From Ignatzschineria sp. F8392 (lineage in GTDB: Bacteria; Pseudomonadota; Gammaproteobacteria; Cardiobacteriales; Wohlfahrtiimonadaceae), in NCBI RefSeq assembly GCF_002252045.1, contig NZ_NEFF01000001.1, forward strand, positions 806,001 to 870,000: a stretch of DNA of 64,000 nt. The letters are read 5' to 3'. Within the stretch, counting starts at the first letter, position 1; each line of letters opens with the position of its first letter. Made by a program: the position numbers and the translations under genes. The notes below the pieces were generated by a model. It did not search any database, had not been told where the DNA came from, and was given only the letters and a program-made list of their open reading frames with translations. Below, piece after piece: positions 51,688-60,545 of the stretch.

Positions 51688-52119
51688 ATGAGTAACATTA
51701 TAGAGGTGGCGTGTCATGAAAAATTATCTCCACCACCGAGCGATATAAATGAGTGCACTGAGAGCGATAGGTTTATTCGTGATAGTCATCCTTTATATCC
51801 TCAGGTAGTTGTTGCACAAATAATAGAATCAGGTAAGAGCTTTCATCCTTCAAAAGAAGCAATGAAATTTATTGCAGATCATTCTGAGGAAGGTGAAGAT
51901 CTTTTGTATGATGTAATGCATAGTAATTTTTGTACAGAACCACTTAAGGCAAAGTATATAAATTCTTCTTGGTGTCTGTTTTACTCTAAATGGGCTCCTA
52001 GCGACGCTTATATATTAAATCCGCATGAAACGGAGGATTATTATTGTAAGTTTTTTGTTCGTAGCAAAAATATTGTGTTGAATTTCATATCGTTCCATAT
52101 GCCAAGATTCTCTTATTAA
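51688..52119 (+). CDS. Putative toxin, MqsR-like (first gene of TAC-like locus)
   Basis: 143 residues, AT-rich. After a variable N terminus, YPQVVVAQIIESGKSFHPSKEAMKFIADHSEEGEDLLYDVM and the end DYYCKFFVRSKNIVLNFISFH recall MqsR/RelE-fold toxins (helix, helix, then KI-V---VLIVSFK). The match is at pattern level and weak. The next two genes look like a zinc-ribbon antitoxin and a SecB-like chaperone. No good RBS (agaatg only). Confidence 0.4.
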   Translation: MSNIIEVACHEKLSPPPSDINECTESDRFIRDSHPLYPQVVVAQIIESGKSFHPSKEAMKFIADHSEEGEDLLYDVMHSNFCTEPLKAKYINSSWCLFYSKWAPSDAYILNPHETEDYYCKFFVRSKNIVLNFISFHMPRFSY

Positions 52120-52132
52120 ATAGGTGAGCAAT

Positions 52133-52555
52133 ATGTATAGTCAATATAAAGAAGATTGCTGTATTTGCGATAGCGCTGATACACATATAAAAATAGAAAA
52201 CTCTCCAACTTCCGTTGATGGTATTAACTTTTCATATAAGTTAGTTTATATTCATTGTAATGAATGTGGATATGAATTTGGCAACAGGGCTTTAACTTTA
52301 CTTAATGTGAGTAATAAAAATGAAGCTCAGAAAGAGGCCATAGAACAAGGGCATATTTTCAATTTTATTGAAATAGATGTACTTCCTGAAACAAGGCCAG
52401 ATGTTAAGTTTCCCGAGGCTATGTATCGACAGATTAAAAATCATGGGGGGCAAACATTAATGATGTCATTGAAAAGTGCAACTCAGACCATTCTTTATCC
52501 AAATGTAGGTTCAGAGTCAAAAGATTATGAAACTACATTTTTGAGGTATGCGTAA
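52133..52555 (+). CDS. Putative zinc-ribbon antitoxin, MqsA-like N terminus
   Basis: 140 residues from ATG 52133 (aggtgag upstream; the GTG at 52124 is inside that RBS). CCICDSADTHIKIENSPTSVDG then YKLVYIHCNECGYEFGNRAL gives C-x2-C ~30 residues before C-x2-C, as in the MqsA zinc domain. No typical C-terminal HTH is seen; instead an aromatic tail (TILYPNVGSESKDYETTFLRYA) that could be a chaperone-addiction segment. Inference. Confidence 0.5.
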   Translation: MYSQYKEDCCICDSADTHIKIENSPTSVDGINFSYKLVYIHCNECGYEFGNRALTLLNVSNKNEAQKEAIEQGHIFNFIEIDVLPETRPDVKFPEAMYRQIKNHGGQTLMMSLKSATQTILYPNVGSESKDYETTFLRYA

Positions 52556-52594
52556 ATTAGTTTGCGATTGAGCTTATAAAAGGAATTATAATTC

Positions 52595-53023
52595 GTGAGT
52601 ACAGATAGCAAAATAGAGGAAAAAGTGATGGAGTTTGATTTTAAACAGAGCTCTTTCGTCATTGATAAAGTAATTAAAAACTCTTTAAATGAATCATCAC
52701 TACCACCTGATCAGCCATTAACTCTAAAGGCTAATAAGAATTATGGTTTTTCTCTCGTAGATGGCAATAAGAATCGAGTTAGACTCAATATAAATTTTAT
52801 AGGAGACATGGCTTTATCTAGCGATGAAAGTCAAGTGTTTAGATTTTTAGAGATAGTCGCAAGAGCTGAATTTGAATTGAGTTCAGATAGTGCTGATGTT
52901 GATAAAGATGAAACGTTACAAAGAATGTTATTGCTACATACCAATGTACAGCTTACTGACTTTGTTAATCAGCTAATTCTTACTAGTGAGTTGAGAGGAA
53001 GTAAAATTCCTTATGATGTATAA
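52595..53023 (+). CDS. Putative SecB-like chaperone
   Basis: 142 residues from GTG 52595 (aggaattata upstream). Pattern: FDFKQSSFVIDKVIKNS near the N terminus, a beta core with RVRLNINFIGDMAL and ARAEFEL, and a final NVQLTDFVNQLILTSELRGSKIPYDV. The last helix and short tail parallel SecB's [23 protein letters not shown]. SecB-like chaperones stabilise the antitoxin in TAC systems. Terminated at 53047-53071. Confidence 0.5.
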   Translation: MSTDSKIEEKVMEFDFKQSSFVIDKVIKNSLNESSLPPDQPLTLKANKNYGFSLVDGNKNRVRLNINFIGDMALSSDESQVFRFLEIVARAEFELSSDSADVDKDETLQRMLLLHTNVQLTDFVNQLILTSELRGSKIPYDV

Positions 53024-53046
53024 ATAAAATAGAAATTAATTTTATT

Positions 53047-53071
53047 AAACCTCGCATCGCGAGGTTTTTTT
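53047..53071 (+). terminator. Terminator of the TAC-like cassette
   Basis: aaacctcgc-atc-gcgaggttt, perfect 8-bp or longer stem with T run. Confidence 0.85.
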
Positions 53072-53103
53072 ACGTCTAGAGAAAGGTGAAAGTGGAAAGA
53101 AAG

Positions 53104-53442
53104 ATGAAAACATTCAAATGGCAACCGATGATCGAGGCGACAAGTAAACGACAGTATCAAGCGAAGATTCAGTCGTTTGGTGATGGTTATGAGCAGAGAC
53201 AGAAAGGCTCACCACATACGGATCTACGCATTTATGAAAATATGGTCTTTCGCGGTACACGGGAATATGTTGAAGAGATTGCTAATTTTGTTGATGAGCA
53301 TGCCGGCGTAAAGGCTTTTTTATGGCATGCGCATGATCGCAATCAGCCTCGTAAATATCGAACCGATGGCGACCCGATTGTGAAGTTTATCACCGGTGAT
53401 GCGTGGGAAATCACATTAACAATGAAGGAGGTTTTAATATGA
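53104..53442 (+). CDS. Minor tail protein M (lambda gpM-like)
   Basis: 112 residues from ATG 53104 (ggaaag upstream; GTG 53086 adds six residues). FKWQPMIEATSKRQYQAKIQSFGDGYEQRQKG and VKAFLWHAHDRNQPRKY are typical of gpM tail-tip proteins. ATGA overlap with gpL. Confidence 0.9.
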   Translation: MKTFKWQPMIEATSKRQYQAKIQSFGDGYEQRQKGSPHTDLRIYENMVFRGTREYVEEIANFVDEHAGVKAFLWHAHDRNQPRKYRTDGDPIVKFITGDAWEITLTMKEVLI

Positions 53443-54146
53443 TTTCAGATCAGTTTTTAGCGACTTTGTCGGGAGTTGAGCAGGACTATATTGTCGATCT
53501 TTATGAGGTAGATGTTTCCCATGTGATTCGTGATGGTAGTAATTATTTCTATTTCTGTAATCACGTGAACGAGAAAGGTGAGAACGTTGTTTGGAATGGT
53601 CGGCCTTATGTGCCGATCCCAATTAAAGTTGAGGGAATGCAACTTAAAAGTGAAGGTCCAAGTAGCAGGCCGACAATGACCATTGCTAATGTGAATGGTT
53701 ATATCACCGGCATTATTAATCAGTTTAATGGCTTGATTGGTGCGAAACTCGTTCGCCGGCGCGTACCATTACAGTTTTTAGATGCAGTTAACTTTTACGA
53801 TGGTAACAAGCGTGCCAATCCGAATGAGTATCTGTTGCAGGTTTATACCGTCAACTCTGCAATCTCATATAACCGAGAGCAAGCGACGTTTGAGTTATCG
53901 CTTCCGAGCGAAACAGATGGCGCGTTATTACCAAAGCGGACGATCTACTCATCTGTCTGTGTCCATCAATATCGTGATGAGTGTTGTGGTTATACCGGGA
54001 GACCGGTGGCCGATATCAATGATATTAGGACGAATGACTACAGCAAAGATCAATGCTCAAAGACTCTCAATGGATGCAAAATGCGTTTTGGGATGAATAG
54101 TCAGCTTCCATACGGAGGATTCATAATGGCGGATAAGGTAGGGTAA
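53439..54146 (+). CDS. Minor tail protein L (Fe-S tail-tip protein)
   Basis: 235 residues from ATG 53439 (aaggagg upstream). LYEVDVSHVIRDG, WNGRPYVPIPIKVEGM and PSSRPTMTIANVNGYIT match lambda gpL. The C-terminal cysteines (SVCVHQYRDEC, DQCSKTLNGC) correspond to the [4Fe-4S] ligands of gpL. Tail-tip hub component. Confidence 0.92.
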   Translation: MISDQFLATLSGVEQDYIVDLYEVDVSHVIRDGSNYFYFCNHVNEKGENVVWNGRPYVPIPIKVEGMQLKSEGPSSRPTMTIANVNGYITGIINQFNGLIGAKLVRRRVPLQFLDAVNFYDGNKRANPNEYLLQVYTVNSAISYNREQATFELSLPSETDGALLPKRTIYSSVCVHQYRDECCGYTGRPVADINDIRTNDYSKDQCSKTLNGCKMRFGMNSQLPYGGFIMADKVG

Positions 54147-54838
54147 TGAGAGAGATTATTGAATATTGTCAAAGCAGAAAAGACCAAGAAGCCGGCGGAG
54201 TTATCCAAGCCGGTATTTTTTTGCCATTTGAAAACATTGCGGACGATCCAAAGAATCAATTTGAGTTTGATCTATCGGGTATTGATTACGATTCTATTGA
54301 TGTCATCGTTCATTCTCATATCAATGGGATTCCCTATTTATCTGATGCAGATCGTAAAGCGCAAGTGGCCAGCGGTAAAGAATGGTGGTTAGTTATTGGC
54401 GATAAGATACACAAATATAAGCCGGTGCCGTTACTCCGAGGGCGTGAATTTATCTATGGGAAGCATGATTGCGGAACATTAATAGAAGATGCGATGCACC
54501 TTTGCGGTATCAATCTCCGGCATTATCAGCGCGGAACAATTGAGAAAGATGCAGAGATTGGCAAGCTTGAAAACACTTTTCCAAAACTTGGGTTCGAGCG
54601 TATTGATGAGATCGTAGAGGGTGCAGTTATTCTCACATCTAGCGGAGATGAAGCGAATCATGCAGCACTCTATATTGGCGATGATCGTGTCCTGCACCAT
54701 GTTTACGGCGGTATCTCTAAGCGAGCATTTTACGGGAGTGAATTCCGTTCCCGGACACATTCGATTTGGATTCATAAAGATTGGAAGCCAGAGATGATTG
54801 AAGCTATTGATAATGATTTGAGGGCATACGAATTATGA
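54146..54838 (+). CDS. Tail assembly protein K (JAMM + NlpC/P60)
   Basis: 230 residues. N-terminal Mov34/JAMM domain: EAGGVIQAG and HSHINGIPYLSDADR (H-x-H and S-x2-D). C-terminal NlpC/P60: FIYGKHDCGTLIEDAMHLC with catalytic Cys, then NHAALYIGDDRVLHH with His. It may trim tail protein and digest peptidoglycan at injection. TAATG overlap with L. Confidence 0.93.
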   Translation: MREIIEYCQSRKDQEAGGVIQAGIFLPFENIADDPKNQFEFDLSGIDYDSIDVIVHSHINGIPYLSDADRKAQVASGKEWWLVIGDKIHKYKPVPLLRGREFIYGKHDCGTLIEDAMHLCGINLRHYQRGTIEKDAEIGKLENTFPKLGFERIDEIVEGAVILTSSGDEANHAALYIGDDRVLHHVYGGISKRAFYGSEFRSRTHSIWIHKDWKPEMIEAIDNDLRAYEL

Positions 54839-55551
54839 GACGAATAACCGTAAGATTTCATGGCGACCTAAAGCAATTCGGCGATAACTTTAAACTGCAT
54901 GCCGATTCAGCGAATGAAGCCTTACATTCACTTATGTGTCAGATCGATGATTTACGAAATCATATCAGAAATGGCTGGTATGAGTTGCGCGTCGGTAACC
55001 GGGTTAAAAGTGAAGAAGATCTCAAAAATGGGATTGATCTTAAGGAGAGCGATATTGTCCATTTAACACCGAAAACCGTCGGTGCCGGTAAGTTTGGCAC
55101 ATTTATTGCCGGTGCAGTTCTTGTTGCTGTAGGCGCCATCGGTTTTGTAGCAGGATGGGGAACACCGTTCATTCAAGCAGGGATTGGATTAATGATCGGT
55201 GGCGTGGCGCAGATGTTAGTTCGGCAACCTTCATTTAATGAGAATCATATGGGCGTAGAAGATTCCAAAAGTAGTGCATTCAGTAATTTATCCAACATGG
55301 TCGGACAAGGGAAACAGATTCCGCGCGTGTACGGCGAGATTCGCGCCGGCAGTATGATTATCTCGCAAGATATGTCGAGCTATCGACCAAACTCTGGCGA
55401 GAAGATTAGTGGTATCGAGAAGCCGACTTACACGAAAAAACGAATTAATGTCATTCATGCCCAAGATAAAAATGGCGATTACATCGATACAGATATTAAT
55501 GATGAATCAGTGCAGGAAGCAGCAGTCACAATCGTGACAAATTGGAGGTAA
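54835..55551 (+). CDS. Tail assembly protein I
   Basis: 238 residues. RRITVRFHGDLKQFGDNFKLHADSANEALHSLMCQIDDL forms a ubiquitin-like N-terminal domain, the Gly-rich membrane-like segment (TFIAGAVLVAVGAIGFVAGW, about 89-110) follows, and GQGKQIPRVYGEIRAGSMIISQD is conserved in lambda gpI. ATGA overlap with gpK. Confidence 0.92.
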   Translation: MRRITVRFHGDLKQFGDNFKLHADSANEALHSLMCQIDDLRNHIRNGWYELRVGNRVKSEEDLKNGIDLKESDIVHLTPKTVGAGKFGTFIAGAVLVAVGAIGFVAGWGTPFIQAGIGLMIGGVAQMLVRQPSFNENHMGVEDSKSSAFSNLSNMVGQGKQIPRVYGEIRAGSMIISQDMSSYRPNSGEKISGIEKPTYTKKRINVIHAQDKNGDYIDTDINDESVQEAAVTIVTNWR

Positions 55552-55554
55552 TTA

Positions 55555-58500
55555 ATGGGTGGTAAAAAAGGGGGCGGTGCAAGAACACCGAATATTGCAC
55601 CTAATACACTTGAATCACATCAAAAATTAAAAGTATTAGATCTTATCAGTTCAGGGGAAGTCTATTCCCTTGAGCATGGCGATGAGATGCCACTTCGCTC
55701 TATCTACTTGAATGATACGCCGATCCAAAATGAAGATGGTTCGTTGAACTTTAAAGGTGTGCGCGTGGAATATGCGAAAGGTGCAGTGGATCAAGATTAT
55801 CTACCAAACTTCTCATCAGTGAGTACAAGCGTTAATGTCGGTGCAGAGGTGAAAAGAGATCAGCCGATTACTCGCACAATCGTCAATCCAGAGATCACAA
55901 GTTTACGCGTAACTGTCGGCGTTGATGCATTGATGCGTTCCACAAAGGAAGGAGATCAACTTCCGACTGATGTGAACATGACGATCTCAATTATCAAAGA
56001 TAACAACTATTACGCGAGCAAAGTCTTTTCGCTTCATGAAAAGGGATCTCATCCCTATTACCAAGACTTTGTCTTTAATGATCTACCGCCGGCACCCTTT
56101 TCGATTCATTGTGTGCGTAATACTCCCGATTCAAATAGTGATCTGCTTCGCAATAAAACTTTTTTCTACAGCTATGTTGAGTCTGTTGATGCTAAGTTTC
56201 GTTATCCAAAGCTTGCTATTTGCGGTTTAGAGATCGACTCAGAACAATTTGGGAATAATGTGCCGACGCGGACATACGGATTAAAAGGCGCTATCGTTCA
56301 GATTCCCTCTAACTATAATCCCGTTACACGTGAATATGATGGTTTATGGGATCGACTCTTTAAACCAGGATACACCAACAATCCTGCTTGGATTCTTTAC
56401 GACCTATTAACGAATGAAACGGATGGCTTTGGTGATCGTTTGAAAGGCTATCGCATCGATATAGATAAGCTCTATCAGCTTGCAAAATATTGCGACGTTT
56501 TGGTCGATGATGGTAATGGCGGAAAAGAACCGCGATTTGTTTGTAATGCCGTAATCCAGGGCAATGATGCATATAAGGTTCTATATGATGTCTGCTCCAC
56601 GTTTCGAGGGATTCCAGTATTTCATAATGATCGTTTTACCGTCTACTACGATCATAAAGCGGATGTGAGTGCGGTCTATAACAATTCAAACGTGATCGAT
56701 GGTCTCTTTGACTATTCATTCACATCAAGACAAGATCAGCACAATCAAATTCAAGTGCAATATATCGATAAAGAGGATGGCTATCGCACAAAGATTGACG
56801 AAGTTTCCGATGAAGCGCACATTGCGAAATATGGTTTAAACACACTCTCTATTACCGCTTTTGGTGCGACCAGTCGAAGCTATGCATTACGGATGGCCAA
56901 GTGGAATCTTGTCACGAATTTGACCGAGAATGAATTTGTCTCATTTAAGGTCGGGCTCGAAGGGATTCGCCATGCGATCTACGACATCATTCAAATTGCC
57001 GATAATGACTATGCCGGTACAAGCGTGGGTGGGCGCGTTATCGATATTGATGGCGATACGATTACTCTCGATCGTGATGTGAGTGATGTTGAATCATTTT
57101 TCATTATGAATCGAGAAGCGAAATCTGTCTCTTATCGTGTAAAACGGAGGTTAGCGGGTGATTGTTATCAGCTCGATAAAGTTGTTGATGCCGAGGAGTA
57201 TAGCGCCTTTAATGCAGTCTTAAAGCATGTTGAGCCACGACTATTCCGCTGTATCTCAATTAGTGAAGATGCTGAGGAAGGGGTCTATACGATCGTCGCT
57301 GTCAAACATAATCCGCAAAAAGAAGCGATTGTGGATGAAGCTGCAGAGTATATCGAGCCGAACCATTCAATAATCAACACACTACCACAATTGGTGAATG
57401 GACATACCTCAAACAATGGCCGAGAGATCATCTTAAAGTGGGATAGCCTAGAAGTTGCCGGCAAGCAGAATGAGTATCGTATCGAGTTGCTTAAAGACCA
57501 GGCGCTCTATAAAACCTATCGTACCAAAGAGAATCAGCTTGTATTAACCAATCTCCCTCAAGGCGAATATGTTGCCAAAGTTAGAGCGATCAATAGTGCT
57601 GGCCAGTTTTCTGAAGAGCTGATTATTGCTTTTAGCACGACCTATAGGATCGATGGTTTACGTGCGCGTCCGATCGTATTCGGGATTGAACTTCACTGGC
57701 AGTTGCCGGCATTGATTACGACAGAAGCCTATACTGAAATCTGGTATTCAGATGTTGATGATCGTACCAAAGCCAGTAAATTGGCTGTCCTTCCATATCC
57801 GCAGAGCAATCATACAGTAAGCGGATTAAGCGTTGGTGATGAATTGTTCTTCTGGTTTAGGTTAGTCGATGCTGATGGTAACCAAGGCGAGTTTTCTTAC
57901 ACATTAAAAGGCAGAGCAAGCGATAGCGCAGATGGTATTCTCGGCTATTTCCAAAATCAGATTACAACAAAAGAGATTAGCTCTGAAGCAGTTGATGAGA
58001 TCATTGAGCAAGCGAAAAAAGAGATCGATTTTGATGATGTTGTTGATCCTGGTGATATTGATAAGATCATTGAGAGAGCGAAAGAAGAGATTAGCTTTAA
58101 TGATATTGCGACATCTGTAGATATCGATAAGATCATCGATCAATCGCTAACGAATGCGAAAGAGAGTGCCGATGAAATTGTCAAAGAATCAGGTATTGTC
58201 AGCAATATCAATCAAAAAGTCGGGAGTGCAGAGCTTGATGCAAAGCTGTTAGAGCTTTCAAAGGTGACGGCAGATCGTGCTATTCATGCAGAAACGCAAA
58301 CAAATCGTGTCAGTATTGGTGATCATTATGCTGAGATGATTTTACAAAAAATTTCAGAGGTAACTAATAGTAAGCAGTTAGCCAGCCAATATCTGTCGTT
58401 AGTTGCGCAAAATGAGATAGCTAAAGCTGAATTCCTGCTTTCTCAAATCGCTCAAGCGACAACAGATAATGCTTTTGCGCGTGAAATTCATTCATTAACA

Positions 58501-60495
58501 GCTTCTTTTTTAGAGAATGAGGCTAGTATTAAATCACTCAAAGAGACTGTTACGAATGAGTTTGAAGCGACAGCAAAGACGATTGACCAACTGAAAGCAA
58601 ATGTTGATGAGACCATTCAATCAGAGATCAATAACGTCAATGAGGTGATCGCTGAGAAGGAGGAGGCAACAGTAAAGAGTGTTGAGAAATTACAGACAGA
58701 TATCAATGATCTTGATCATAACCTTAGTGCTGAAATTGTCTTATCGAAATTATCTCAGGTCACTGGTGATTCGCAATTATCGCAGCAAGTGTTTGCATTA
58801 ATTGCAGAAAATGAGCGAGCAAAAGCGGAGTTACTACTCTCTCAGTTAGCTCAAACAACAGATACTAAGGCATTGGTTCAAGAAGTATTATCGCTAACGG
58901 CAGAATATCTAGAAAATAGAGCAGAGGTTGAAGAATTCAGAAAGGCCACTGCCACTGAGTTTGAGTCAACAGCAAGATCTATTGATAAAATGCATAGTGA
59001 ATTTTCTAGTGAAGCCAACAAGCTTAATGCAGATCTGATTCTTTCAAAAATGTCACAAGCAACAGGAGATGCTCAACTTGCTCAACAATATCTTTCGCTT
59101 CTTGTTCAAAATGAGAAAGCGCAGGCAGAGTTTGTTTTATCTCAATTAGCACAAACTACGAAGACAGAAGCATTAGTGCAGGAGATCTCGGCATTGAGCG
59201 CTTCATTTTTAGAAAATAGAGCAAAGATTGAAGAGTTCAGAAAAGCAACTGCCACTGAGTTTGAGTCAACAGCAAGATCTATTGAGAAAATGCATAGTGA
59301 ATTCTCTAGTGAAGCCAATAAGCTTAATGCAGATCTGATTCTTTCAAAAATGTCACAAGCGACGGGGGATGCCCAGCTTGCTCAACAATATCTTTCGCTT
59401 CTTGTTCAAAATGAGAAAGCGCAGGCTGAACTTATTTTATCTCAACTTGCTCAAACGACAGATACTAAGGCGTTAGTACAGGAGATCCGCTCTTTAACTG
59501 CTTCATTCCTTGATAGTAGAGCCAGTATCGATAATTTACAGAAAATCATGGTTGAAGAAAATCAATCTCTTGCAAGTGACATTACTAATGTGAAAGCAAG
59601 CATAAAAGAGCAAGAATCAAGAATTACTCAAAATGCAGAGGCTATAGTTAATACAGATGGCACTGTTAAATCTCAATACACATTAACAACTGAAGCCATT
59701 AAAAATGGTAAGAAAGTTGTGAGCGGGTTTACTAGCGTCAATGACGGTGAGACATCAGAGTTTTTAATCCAAGCCGATAAATTTGCCATCGTAAACTTAA
59801 AAAATGGCCAAATCGCTATGCCGTTTATTATTGCGAATGGGAAGCTTGTAATGGACGGCGATATGATCGGCACAGGGACAATTTCCGGCGATAAATTAGT
59901 CGTCGGGACATCAATGAAAGCTCCAATTATTAAAGGTGGGCGTATTGAGTCAGGTCATTTTGCCGGGGGATCTATCAATATAGGAAATGGCAATTTTAAT
60001 GTTGATAGTAAAGGAAATCTCTATGCTAAATCAGGTCGATTTGAGGGTGAAGTATTTGCAAAAAAAATAAAAGGAGGAATTGTAGATCTAGTTCAATTTA
60101 ATGATATTCGTATCGATAGAGCCCATATAGATGTTAATAGAGGGGCAAGATATTACTTAAAAGCTGAAGATATGGATTATATTTATACCCTCAAACCTTT
60201 TTTAGTTCGAGTTTCAAATGGTAACGTATCAGTTTCTGTTATTAGAGATGATGGTAAATTGATCGGAAGGGGGGTTACGACATCAGGTTATTGGACAGCA
60301 AGTGAATATTTAATCGATGATTTATCAGAAGTAGATATATATGTAAAAAAAGGAACAACAAGATATGTCGATATAAATTTACGTTATCACGGAGCAAGAG
60401 GAAGTTATGCTCATATTAAATCAGTTAACTTTCAGAGAATAATGAGAACAGAGGCTCCGATTAGAGTAGCTCCTATAAGGAACTATGGAATGTAA
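55555..60495 (+). CDS. Host-specificity tail-tip protein J
   Basis: 1646 residues. N-terminal gpJ core (GKKGGGARTPNIAPNTLESHQKLKVLDLISSGEV; KGYRIDIDKLYQLAKYCD), fibronectin-III-like domains (about 620-790), then a coiled-coil stalk (about 820-1370) built from tandem ~100-residue repeats, a DUF1983-like portion (EFLIQADKFAIVNLKNGQIAMPFIIANGKLVMDGDMIGTGTISGDKL) and a C-terminal receptor-facing beta domain (about 1470-1646). It determines adsorption. RBS ggaggt. Confidence 0.95.
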   Translation: MGGKKGGGARTPNIAPNTLESHQKLKVLDLISSGEVYSLEHGDEMPLRSIYLNDTPIQNEDGSLNFKGVRVEYAKGAVDQDYLPNFSSVSTSVNVGAEVKRDQPITRTIVNPEITSLRVTVGVDALMRSTKEGDQLPTDVNMTISIIKDNNYYASKVFSLHEKGSHPYYQDFVFNDLPPAPFSIHCVRNTPDSNSDLLRNKTFFYSYVESVDAKFRYPKLAICGLEIDSEQFGNNVPTRTYGLKGAIVQIPSNYNPVTREYDGLWDRLFKPGYTNNPAWILYDLLTNETDGFGDRLKGYRIDIDKLYQLAKYCDVLVDDGNGGKEPRFVCNAVIQGNDAYKVLYDVCSTFRGIPVFHNDRFTVYYDHKADVSAVYNNSNVIDGLFDYSFTSRQDQHNQIQVQYIDKEDGYRTKIDEVSDEAHIAKYGLNTLSITAFGATSRSYALRMAKWNLVTNLTENEFVSFKVGLEGIRHAIYDIIQIADNDYAGTSVGGRVIDIDGDTITLDRDVSDVESFFIMNREAKSVSYRVKRRLAGDCYQLDKVVDAEEYSAFNAVLKHVEPRLFRCISISEDAEEGVYTIVAVKHNPQKEAIVDEAAEYIEPNHSIINTLPQLVNGHTSNNGREIILKWDSLEVAGKQNEYRIELLKDQALYKTYRTKENQLVLTNLPQGEYVAKVRAINSAGQFSEELIIAFSTTYRIDGLRARPIVFGIELHWQLPALITTEAYTEIWYSDVDDRTKASKLAVLPYPQSNHTVSGLSVGDELFFWFRLVDADGNQGEFSYTLKGRASDSADGILGYFQNQITTKEISSEAVDEIIEQAKKEIDFDDVVDPGDIDKIIERAKEEISFNDIATSVDIDKIIDQSLTNAKESADEIVKESGIVSNINQKVGSAELDAKLLELSKVTADRAIHAETQTNRVSIGDHYAEMILQKISEVTNSKQLASQYLSLVAQNEIAKAEFLLSQIAQATTDNAFAREIHSLTASFLENEASIKSLKETVTNEFEATAKTIDQLKANVDETIQSEINNVNEVIAEKEEATVKSVEKLQTDINDLDHNLSAEIVLSKLSQVTGDSQLSQQVFALIAENERAKAELLLSQLAQTTDTKALVQEVLSLTAEYLENRAEVEEFRKATATEFESTARSIDKMHSEFSSEANKLNADLILSKMSQATGDAQLAQQYLSLLVQNEKAQAEFVLSQLAQTTKTEALVQEISALSASFLENRAKIEEFRKATATEFESTARSIEKMHSEFSSEANKLNADLILSKMSQATGDAQLAQQYLSLLVQNEKAQAELILSQLAQTTDTKALVQEIRSLTASFLDSRASIDNLQKIMVEENQSLASDITNVKASIKEQESRITQNAEAIVNTDGTVKSQYTLTTEAIKNGKKVVSGFTSVNDGETSEFLIQADKFAIVNLKNGQIAMPFIIANGKLVMDGDMIGTGTISGDKLVVGTSMKAPIIKGGRIESGHFAGGSINIGNGNFNVDSKGNLYAKSGRFEGEVFAKKIKGGIVDLVQFNDIRIDRAHIDVNRGARYYLKAEDMDYIYTLKPFLVRVSNGNVSVSVIRDDGKLIGRGVTTSGYWTASEYLIDDLSEVDIYVKKGTTRYVDINLRYHGARGSYAHIKSVNFQRIMRTEAPIRVAPIRNYGM
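58921..59520 (+). repeat. Two near-identical 300-bp tandem repeats in gpJ stalk
   Basis: 58921-59220 and 59221-59520 align without gaps (for example gccactgagtttgagtcaac at 58951 and 59251). They encode residues 1123-1222 and 1223-1322; diverged copies precede them from about 58320. Expected to vary the stalk length. Confidence 0.85.
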
Positions 60496-60502
60496 AAGTT
60501 AT

Positions 60503-60523
60503 GCCCCAAAAGGGGTTTTTTTA
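60503..60523 (+). terminator. Terminator after J
   Basis: gcccc-aaaa-gggg and seven T, between J and the tail fibre-like gene. Confidence 0.6.
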
Positions 60524-60545
60524 TTGCTTGTAATAAGGGGAAATC

